From the NCBI GenBank assembly GCA_003116975.1, contig BGKB01000038.1:248001-312000 (forward strand): 64,000 nucleotides of DNA. Reading direction: 5' to 3'. The translations under genes and the position numbers were made by a program. Under the pieces are notes generated by a model. The model was not told the origin of the DNA and searched no databases. It was given only the letters and a program-made list of their open reading frames with translations. Below, piece after piece: positions 19,401 through 26,130 of this stretch. The stretch comes from Aurantiochytrium sp. KH105. Lineage: Eukaryota > Sar > Bigyra > Thraustochytrida > Thraustochytriidae. The stretch's first letter is position 1, and each line of letters starts with the position of its first letter.

Positions 19401-22362
19401 CTTCGTCAAGCAATGCCTCCAAAGCGACCTCTTGCACGCATGCGCGATATGCGTACTTTGACTGCAAATAACTTGCACTTGCAGTCACAATGCAATGCGT
19501 CCAAAGATCGCGACCTGCAGCAGAACCTAGTTGGCACTGTGCGAGAACGCTTCCGGTGGCATCCACGCTTGCGAAGCGCGCAAACGACTCTCGAGGACCT
19601 AGCGTCTTTGTAATGCAGTCGACGAGATCTGCCGTTCGTACATGTAGAGGCTTTCTTGCTTTTTCGAAGCTTTCGTTTTCGGGTACTGCCTTGGTCGACG
19701 TAAACGCTCTCCGCGATGCTTCCTCGTCAGCCGCGACTCGAAAGGCATTATCGGCTGATACTACAGGTGGGCCAACGTGTTCAAGAGGGGGCGGCGGCGG
19801 CGGCGGCGGTGGTGGTGCGGCAAGGGATGCACGCTCTGCAGCTTCAAATGCGTTTTGCAATTGCTGCCGGTCATCGAGAGCGCCAAGGATACTTCCAACC
19901 TCCTCCAGCGCTGCACGGTCTTCCAATGACAGGTTCTCTTCCTGCCGTGTTTGTCCAGCATGATCTCCTTCTGGTCGATTGTAAAATGGACTCACTGCCA
20001 TGTCATTGGTTGCGGCTGCTTTACGAGCGGTTCTTGCTGTGTCTCCAGCAAGTCTGGCCTTTTCCCTTGCAATTTTCCGCGCGCGCAATTCGCTACGCTG
20101 ACGGCGTTTCTCCTGCTCCTCCTCGCGTTGCCGGACGCGCTCACGCGCCGTGAGTTGTCGTTTTGGGGCGGGTTCCTCGGCTTGGACGGGCTGCTCACGC
20201 CCGGGGTCTTCAATCGCCGCTAGTTTACCGTCAGGGCGTGACGTAGCCGCACTGGCAGCACTGCCAAGGCGTGGCCGTCGATACTGCAGGCTTGGGGCCT
20301 TGGATTTCTTTGTTTGCAATATCTTGGGTGGTTTGGGCGGTTCTTTGGCATCTGCAGGATGCCGCACGCGCGCCCAGGCTTCTGGACCCATCCAGGGTGC
20401 AATGGGTTCAAAGGTCGAAATAACGGTGTTTTCCTTGTCTTCGCGCGCCATAGGATGTCGGCGGCGAGCTCGTGCACGAGCGTCCTCGCGCGCTTCGTCC
20501 TTGGCCTGACGCGCACGGAACGCAAAGGCGTCTTCGACAAAAGCAACAATCTCCGCGTCGATTTGCGAAATCCTAGAGCGAACCTCGCGCGAAAGGTTGA
20601 GATCGGCTTGGGCATCAAAAGGTCCAAAGACCGGCTGATGCGCATCCTGCAGCATGGCATCGATCTGGCGCTTACGTAATGCAATATCGTGTGCCTCGGC
20701 CTGCAAGAGGGCATGGTCGAAGTTGTCGCGAGACGGCATCCACTGCGGCTTGCTTCGTTGTTTGTCCTGCGCAAAGTCTGCACTGAGGAAACCAAGAGGC
20801 GCACGCGCAGCCAACTCATTCATGTCTCGGTAGCTCTGCACTAGAGTTCCTATGCGCTCATGAAGCGAACGCGTTGCTTCAGACGTGTCATGCTCCATGG
20901 TCTTAATAGCTTTGACAAGCTCAGGAAATGCATCAAGGAGCTCTAACGTCTCGCTCTGAGCCTCGCGCAGACTTTGCCTCGTACCTGCGACTGATTCGAG
21001 TGCTTCGAGCTCGCTTTTGACACGGGCGAGTTCAGCATCAACGCTCCTCTTCTTTGTCGATGTCTCAATTCGATCATGACGCGGCGACAAAGTCTTAGGA
21101 GGCGAGATTCCAGTCTCTTTTGTCGAGCGAGCGACTCGCTTCCGAGGAGAAAGCGCACGTGGCTGATTTTCTCTGAAAGGCAGAGATGTTTCACTTTTCC
21201 CGTCAAGTTTTTCGCTCGGCTGATTTTTCTGAGATGCAGTCAAACGTTCTCGTTTGGCAAGCAAACCTAGTTCTCTTGCAGGCTTGCGATGTTGCGCCAA
21301 ACGTCTCGCTTCTGACGCATTCCTTGACGTCGTTTGTGTTGTATGCCTCACCTTTGCCCTTTCATTAAACTGCTTACGCGCGAGAGCGCGCTCTGCGGTT
21401 CGGCTCCCGACACCTTTGAGGGCACCGGTTTCGGTGACTCGTGCCCTTTTCTGCGCTTCTGCTTTTTTTTGCAAATGAAGGTCCTTGCTCGCCAGACTTT
21501 GCGCTTTTCGACTTGTGTTCGCCTCCATACGATCCATGTTTTGCAAGAGCGCACTACTTGCACGCTCGATATCGCGGAGTTCGGCTGCAAGACTCATAGG
21601 GAGGGACCGCGGTTCTCCTTTCTTTTCGTCTTCGTGACGCGGAGGGACCATGGCAAAACCTGGAATGTCAAGAGATCCATCAACGACCGAGTGTGGAGTA
21701 GGAGCCCTGCCCTGGTCCACTTCATCGACACTGAGCCGACTTCGATTATGGAAACCGCCCAGTAAGCTGCGCGCAAGCACGTCCCTGTCAGACTGATCCG
21801 AGGCCATCATCGTCACGTCGACGCGCCTTTGCTGGCCACGCCCGCGCGGGTCCGCATCCCCATAGGAATTCCCGCTGCCTTGGGCGTTAGCTCTCTCCGG
21901 CGTCCCAGGACTCCTTGACGCAGGTGATCCCGTCGGCACGCGTATTTCCACCATCGCCGCGGCCTTGAAGACGTCCGCGCGCTCCGCGCGCTCCGCAAGC
22001 CGCGCCTCTTCCGGCCCTTTTTCCTCCCTCCCCCCCCCCCCCGAAAATCGATCTCCTCCGCGCGAGTTCTTCGCCCTCCTCGTCCTCGTCCTCGAGCTCG
22101 AGCTCGAGCTCGAGCTCGAGCTCGAGCTCGTCGTCCTCTTCGCCGATGCCGCGTCTGTCACCGGACGTTTCGCCTCGCCTCTGCGCGCTCGGCGCGGCTC
22201 CGCGTGGCCGCCGGCCTGCCGCCCGCGTCTCCGCGCGGCGCGGCCGGGCCTCGGGCTGCGCGGCGCGGCGCCGTCTCCCGCCGGGGCTCGGGCTGCGCCG
22301 GGGCTGCGCGCGCGGGTCTGCTGCCGCGGCGGTTTGCTTTGCTGGTTTCGTGTCCTCTGCAT
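16456..22362 (-). CDS. TALPID3 (KIAA0586)-like centriolar/ciliary scaffold
   Basis: 1968 residues from an ATG at 22362. An in-frame ATG at 21954 (MVEIRVPTGSPASRSPGTP) follows low-complexity Ser/Arg sequence and may be the real start (1832 residues). Most of the protein is disordered or coiled coil. Several short segments parallel TALPID3 as I remember it. ADLNLSREVRSRISQIDAEI (near residue 580) resembles its conserved coiled-coil region. GIVQWFMDRGEAVDQSAVKA followed by ATAEAISKALG (near 1445) resembles its 'FVDAGVPV...EALAETIA' block. APSRPWSDGNILDLV is similar to its PWGDGD segment. RSLSEGELEVSPG (near 1898) matches its repeated SEGE/SEGQ motifs. A Pro10-type run lies near 850. TALPID3 is needed for centriole maturation and basal body docking. 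The assignment rests on motif order, not an alignment. Divergent from the desaturase fusion gene. Confidence 0.55.
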   Translation of the reverse strand: MQRTRNQQSKPPRQQTRARSPGAARAPAGDGAAPRSPRPGRAARRRGRQAGGHAEPRRARRGEAKRPVTDAASAKRTTSSSSSSSSSSSSRTRTRRAKNSRGGDRFSGGGGREEKGPEEARLAERAERADVFKAAAMVEIRVPTGSPASRSPGTPERANAQGSGNSYGDADPRGRGQQRRVDVTMMASDQSDRDVLARSLLGGFHNRSRLSVDEVDQGRAPTPHSVVDGSLDIPGFAMVPPRHEDEKKGEPRSLPMSLAAELRDIERASSALLQNMDRMEANTSRKAQSLASKDLHLQKKAEAQKRARVTETGALKGVGSRTAERALARKQFNERAKVRHTTQTTSRNASEARRLAQHRKPARELGLLAKRERLTASQKNQPSEKLDGKSETSLPFRENQPRALSPRKRVARSTKETGISPPKTLSPRHDRIETSTKKRSVDAELARVKSELEALESVAGTRQSLREAQSETLELLDAFPELVKAIKTMEHDTSEATRSLHERIGTLVQSYRDMNELAARAPLGFLSADFAQDKQRSKPQWMPSRDNFDHALLQAEAHDIALRKRQIDAMLQDAHQPVFGPFDAQADLNLSREVRSRISQIDAEIVAFVEDAFAFRARQAKDEAREDARARARRRHPMAREDKENTVISTFEPIAPWMGPEAWARVRHPADAKEPPKPPKILQTKKSKAPSLQYRRPRLGSAASAATSRPDGKLAAIEDPGREQPVQAEEPAPKRQLTARERVRQREEEQEKRRQRSELRARKIAREKARLAGDTARTARKAAATNDMAVSPFYNRPEGDHAGQTRQEENLSLEDRAALEEVGSILGALDDRQQLQNAFEAAERASLAAPPPPPPPPPPLEHVGPPVVSADNAFRVAADEEASRRAFTSTKAVPENESFEKARKPLHVRTADLVDCITKTLGPRESFARFASVDATGSVLAQCQLGSAAGRDLWTHCIVTASASYLQSKYAYRACVQEVALEALLDEGVIADDVSDMLTLLEQTFDKRDAGSQCILRADSCMTLIALAHQRVSASGLPLSAKGALTGLLSTLKVIGSKDGASTFASAVRASQGVQLAMLGQAAPVRAHASIQAASAIFAQAKCSYASPGILASLLASVQGTALGFARGSAPLGDLEVSAMATAICAHCAQQGYPLQEAGQAAVRAALTSSLHVRAQIQQGLNEAVQMSMRVQPSIFHGPMAIDLDEVKRLNSSVEAGRIDHLLGGESSTAASYESLRKVFYGSGSPLEEKEDEDEEKGAERFALGAVDAVAARLLVEVAAERASSVAHLDDQRAVSLALDAIVQRMQDLLRVHHGAKSTSELQGVRVPVSEERGVEASLELSGEAAGVQERQKYHDGQDLLAAKSATPNAAMESIGSPEPLRPSVAQLESYLRSSVLAEVLVQEANANVGSEGEINESPMTAQGDASESTVSPSLNGGGGIVQWFMDRGEAVDQSAVKAATAEAISKALGSSSASPEDTVWDLDAPSRPWSDGNILDLVTNLVLAQVYTEESENDAALDTALLGANEAPHTKSSKDANAQASEQAANAALASRLAAEAAERAILAREESVRLREVQLLEQERTVALREAEARASAAQSALGVKEAMLERLVAETSARHEMLAEQERGRVADLEATLAKFGQLQLETLGMAFDRMQHALPPAPLAQDAEIQRVVSLATQTDELTPLEREVSRGEVERHSSEVRGFVAADKEVDLLERKASDGESKSPSESFSEEAEIAKFTKEEGGSNNDDSGNDNDGDAESGEDFEGENDMEEEDDDEEGSLSLVLPYPRARNETKDVSLLDLSAVVVSESPRASSLDSPISLMLPAEGGPAANAAASPPSLSPRIVTPRVQPAKEPPAKGFSATLLEWSDSDDEEEDLEAGDDHSADSRSLSEGELEVSPGDFSDGEEVPLTIAYRSALQPAVTGAPWPPGQMPSLDAKTLKTAHDAADVSLTSSASDLSLSNLSMN
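22030..22042. repeat. Homopolymer C13
   Basis: Thirteen consecutive C on the plus strand, inside the N-terminal low-complexity part of the TALPID3-like frame, where it encodes glycines. It lies upstream of the alternative start at 21954, so a length change would matter only if the upstream ATG is used. Confidence 0.9.
22091..22130. repeat. Palindromic hexamer array (GAGCTC)n
   Basis: Six to seven tandem GAGCTC units (a self-complementary hexamer, so the array can fold on itself). In the minus-strand frame it encodes a serine run. It lies about 230 bases inside the upstream ATG and 140 bases upstream of the alternative ATG at 21954. Confidence 0.88.
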
Positions 22363-22685
22363 CGATCGATCAGGCTCCGATCAGTTCAACGCGTGTCAGG
22401 TCGGGCCGAGTCTTGCTATAGCATAACGCGACGCAGCGCCGCGAGAGCCCGGAAAGGCGCACCAGAGCCCGAACACGAACTCCGCGCCCGCGCGCGAGGA
22501 GGGCGAGGACGAGGACGAGGGCGAGGACGAGGACGCGGGGGAGAGCGGGGGAAAGGCGGGTCTGCGGAGAGGCAGCGACAGCGGCGATTTCGGGCGCACA
22601 CGCAGGCGAGACAGGGAAGAGAGGGCGAGAACTCGCTCGCGGGCGCGCAGGACCTAAACGTGGCAGGTACGGCGGCGGCGCGAGC
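22363..22685. promoter_or_regulatory. Divergent promoter region, TALPID3-like/desaturase fusion
   Basis: 323 bases between divergent ATGs, very GC-rich, with a GAGGACGAGGAC-type purine array around 22495-22540. No TATA-like element stands out. Shared promoter use is inferred from spacing. Confidence 0.4.
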
Positions 22686-25070
22686 ATGGCCGCGGTGGTG
22701 GCCAGGGGAGCCGCGGCGACGGCAGCGGCGACGACGACGGCGGCGGCAGATGTAGAATCAAGCGACTCTACGGTCCGGATGATGAGGTGCGAAGCGGAAG
22801 CCACAGAAAAGAACGTCGCGGAGACCAAGAAGCCGTCGGCGTCGCCGCAGTCGCCTTCTCCGGCGAAGAGGACCAACTTTGCACATCTCGACGTGCAGAC
22901 AAGTGCCCCGCTGACCGTGTCAGCTTGGCAAAAGGCTGCGCGAACAACGTTGCCGCTGAGGCGGTGCAAACGCAACTTGCAACGCGTTTTAGGAGAAATG
23001 ACCCGACTTGCTGACGCAGGTATGCACACAACGTGTCTCTGCCTCGGAAAATGGGCTCGCGGGGCCCTTTTCGATGCTCGAAAATGCTTGGCAAAGGAAT
23101 CGTCTAGTCCCAGCTCCCCTGAAACAGCATGGATTGCCGAGTACGAAGACCAAGTCGACCTCTTGGAGGCGGTCGCCCATCTTTCCATGGGGCATCTCTC
23201 GGGCACCCTACAAACGGTGAACCGTGTCATCAAGCGGAATGCTGATTCTTTTGCTGTGGCACGCTGTCTGCAGCTTCGTGCGCATGTCATGGTCCTCGTT
23301 GGTGTCGATAAACTTGGCGAAGAGGACATTCGCGAATGTCTTAGGGTGTTGCAGGGCGGAACGTGGCGACTTTCTCTCGATGGCGATGATCTAGCGCCCG
23401 CTGTCTTGCCTCCAATCCCGGATATGCAAATGGCGTTCAGCGCTGCAGACTGGCACCGCACGCGCCGCAAGCTCATGCAAGACCGATACCCCGAAATCAA
23501 GCAACTCTACGAGACGCGTTCGGGCTTTCCTGGCGATGGGTTTTACGAGGCAGTCTTGTTGCTCGCCATTTTTGCCTCGCACGTGTGTATGGTTTTCGTT
23601 GTCTCATATTTGCAAAGCGCACTTGCTGTGCTCATGCTCTCTGCCACTTTTGGTGCTGCGGCTGTCTACGGTTTCCAGGCGCTCAACCACGACCTTAGTC
23701 ACGTGACGCGCGTTCCCGGGATCCGTTACCTCGCGATGGTCCTTTCTTCATCTCTTTGTGTTTTCCCATGGGCCATGTATTACCAAAATTACCATGCCGT
23801 TCATCACGCCTTTACCGGAACGGATATGGATCGCGATGGCGACATCCTCTTTCAGCCATGGTACTCACCGCCACGGTTCGGAGTCCTTGTCAACCGTACG
23901 CGTCCTCGGCGATCGCGCTTTGTCCTGAAGCGATGGTCCGAGTACTTTGAGGACGAGGCCGCTCTCGAGGCGCACGAGGCACTGGTGCGGGAATTTGCCG
24001 ACGCCGGTGATAAATATTGGGCCTGGAGCATCGATTTGTCGTCTTCGTGGCAGACGCGTTTCCTGTGGTCCGTGATCGTCCCCACGTTCATGTATGTCAT
24101 GTTTCTTGTTCGCAAGTTGCTGCTCGACAGAGCGCATCGCCCCATGATTCAGTACGAGGGGCTAATGCTCATTGCACAAATCCTATGCTGGCGCGTCGGA
24201 GGAATTTATGCCCTTGCATATGTGTGGCTTTCTGGTTCGTTTTCTCACGGTGGCGCCTGCCATCCTTACTTTGGCTTTTGGTTAATCCAGCACGAAAATA
24301 CCTGGCGTCAACCCGAGCTCGACGAGGATCTCTTTCAATTTAAAGAAGCGCTTTCCATGCACAAAACGTGGCGCCCGCAAGCGCAGCCTACGATTTCCTA
24401 TACGGGTTCATGCCTCTGGCAGTATGCAAACTTTGGCGAGCTGCAACACGTCGAGCACCACGACTTTCCCATGATCCCCGCTCGGCACTACCCATTGCTT
24501 CGGACCATGGCACCAGAGTTTTTTCAGAATTTAGTCACGCGCGACTCTATCATTGACGCAATCAAGACGTGGCTTTTCGCGCCTTCTGACGAGACCTGGA
24601 TGCAACAGCATGGAGACTTTGCACGTCGCGACGTCTTTATTGAAGATCTATGGATGCGCAGATACCGATTTCCGGATGACACAGAAGAGGCTGCAGAGGC
24701 ACTTTTGGATCGAATCACGAACCCGCATCATCGCTCTGTCACCATGGGGACCTGCTATGCCTGTTCTGGGCCCATTCGTGCAGTGGGTCGTAATTCGCGT
24801 GGTCTCATTGTGGTGCGAGGCGCTGCGCTATCGTGTGGTTGTTATGGGTATCCCCTTCACGTGGCCTGCGCACGCACTCTCACGGAGTGCCCCGCGTGCA
24901 GTCGTCCCGCCTCCTCGACAGCATGCCACTGTTTGCAATCGCATATTCACAGCTGTTTGTCCAAGTCGCCCTGCTCCGAATGTAACTTGCTCAATAATCA
25001 AGGCTCCGTCCTGCCGCTCCACGCGGCCCGCTATACAGGCCCGCTCCAGCCTCCTACGACCGTATCCTGA
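22686..25070 (+). CDS. Sphingolipid delta4-desaturase-like enzyme fused to an N-terminal helical region and a C-terminal RING-CH-like zinc cluster
   Basis: 794 residues, ATG 22686, TGA stop. Three parts. Residues 1-270: Ala-rich start, then helical sequence (LLEAVAHLSMGHLSGTLQTV, CLQLRAHVMVLVG) that looks TPR-like. Residues about 280-625: a membrane di-iron desaturase with HDLSH (335-339), HAVHH (370-374) and HVEHHDFPMIP (588 onward). The HHDFP box and its place near the end of the domain are typical of DEGS dihydroceramide desaturases, which put a delta4 double bond into sphingoid bases in the ER. Residues about 690-767: Cys/His cluster with CYAC, CGC, LHVAC and CPAC, a C-x2-C / C-x-C-x5-H-x2-C / C-x2-C order like RING-CH fingers, followed by more Cys pairs (CHC, CSEC). 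DEGS proteins normally lack both flanks. No break or splice consensus separates the parts. Substrate and finger function are inferred. Confidence 0.8.
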   Translation: MAAVVARGAAATAAATTTAAADVESSDSTVRMMRCEAEATEKNVAETKKPSASPQSPSPAKRTNFAHLDVQTSAPLTVSAWQKAARTTLPLRRCKRNLQRVLGEMTRLADAGMHTTCLCLGKWARGALFDARKCLAKESSSPSSPETAWIAEYEDQVDLLEAVAHLSMGHLSGTLQTVNRVIKRNADSFAVARCLQLRAHVMVLVGVDKLGEEDIRECLRVLQGGTWRLSLDGDDLAPAVLPPIPDMQMAFSAADWHRTRRKLMQDRYPEIKQLYETRSGFPGDGFYEAVLLLAIFASHVCMVFVVSYLQSALAVLMLSATFGAAAVYGFQALNHDLSHVTRVPGIRYLAMVLSSSLCVFPWAMYYQNYHAVHHAFTGTDMDRDGDILFQPWYSPPRFGVLVNRTRPRRSRFVLKRWSEYFEDEAALEAHEALVREFADAGDKYWAWSIDLSSSWQTRFLWSVIVPTFMYVMFLVRKLLLDRAHRPMIQYEGLMLIAQILCWRVGGIYALAYVWLSGSFSHGGACHPYFGFWLIQHENTWRQPELDEDLFQFKEALSMHKTWRPQAQPTISYTGSCLWQYANFGELQHVEHHDFPMIPARHYPLLRTMAPEFFQNLVTRDSIIDAIKTWLFAPSDETWMQQHGDFARRDVFIEDLWMRRYRFPDDTEEAAEALLDRITNPHHRSVTMGTCYACSGPIRAVGRNSRGLIVVRGAALSCGCYGYPLHVACARTLTECPACSRPASSTACHCLQSHIHSCLSKSPCSECNLLNNQGSVLPLHAARYTGPLQPPTTVS

Positions 25071-25426
25071 CTGCGAGTAGTAAACCCAAAGTAACGAAGC
25101 CGTCGCCACCTTTCTTTTCGCCTCTTTCGGCTAAAAGCAGTGGACACACGTCTGCGCGCCATCTTGTCCTGCTCTGATTTTCTCTGCTCCGCACATGCTT
25201 CGGTTCTGGACCCAGGGCCTCCAACGACTGCGTGCAAGCGGCACAGCCAGCCTTGGCCGGCGCAAGAGCGAGAGCAGAAGGCTGGAGGGAGCGTGCGAGC
25301 CGCTGCCGTGCGCGTTGGCCACGAAAGATAGCCTCATGTTTTCTGCCCGGCTGCCTGCCTAGCAGGTAATAGTATCCTAGATTGGGACTCGCGCTCCAAC
25401 CGCCGTTAACCGACTTGCGTGCATGG

Positions 25427-25470
<44 letters not shown>
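25427..25470. repeat. Tetranucleotide array (TTGA)11
   Basis: About eleven perfect units of TTGA (equally TGAT/GATT), a microsatellite in the intergenic region. Confidence 0.93.
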
Positions 25471-25813
25471 CACTCTCTTTTTTGGTATCAAAGAAAGACA
25501 TTGACGGCTGAAAGACACGAGTCAATCAAAGCAAAGAATCGTCGCGCACGAGCCCACTCACAGTCAGTCAGTGTGAGGACATTGACATGTGAGGCGCGAC
25601 AGCAGCGACATGGCCCAGCACCGATGGCTTGCTGGAGCAGGCTGGGTGGTGTGCAACCGCCGGCGGCCTCGCTCGAGAGAGATACCGACGATCGTCCGAG
25701 GTCGAGCGCCCGTCGCGACCGTCAGGCAAGCCCGGCTGCAGATTGGAAGCGAGGAAGGAAGCGAGAGGAGCAAGGAGGAAGGAGAAAGGACGAAAGACGC
25801 AGGGGCGACCAAC

Positions 25814-25842
25814 TGATTGATTGATTGATTGATTGACTGATT
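25814..25842. repeat. Tetranucleotide array (TGAT)n, second copy
   Basis: Seven or so units of the same tetranucleotide motif as at 25427, on the same strand, with one T-to-C change near the right end. It lies about 290 bases upstream of the SAM-domain gene start. Confidence 0.85.
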
Positions 25843-26130
25843 GCTCTCCTCCGCGTGGATACGCGACGAACCGACCACCAGAGCCAAGGCAAAACAGCAA
25901 CAGGAGCAAGGCCCCGGCGAGCAGACGCCCCCGCGCGCGCGCGCGCCCGCTCGGACGAGGTCCCAACGCCGCACGGCGAAGACGGAGACGGAGACGAAGA
26001 CGACGAAGGTGAAGCCAGAGTTTGGCGCAAGTCGAGGTCGTAGACGAGTTCCAACGGCGGGACGCGACGGGACGAGCGAGACCCATCGCGAGCACGTTGT
26101 GATAACCAGACGTTCACTCGAGAAGGGAAA

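Larger units (their letters stand above)
25071..26130. other. Intergenic region with TTGA arrays
   Basis: 1060 bases between two plus-strand genes. It holds two TTGA arrays (25427-25470 and about 25814-25842), GC-rich stretches with a CGCGCG run near 25933, and presumably the promoter of the SAM-domain gene. Long open frames on the minus strand here overlap the next gene's coding sequence and contain repeat-encoded Asn-Gln-Ser runs; they look like artefacts. Confidence 0.5.
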
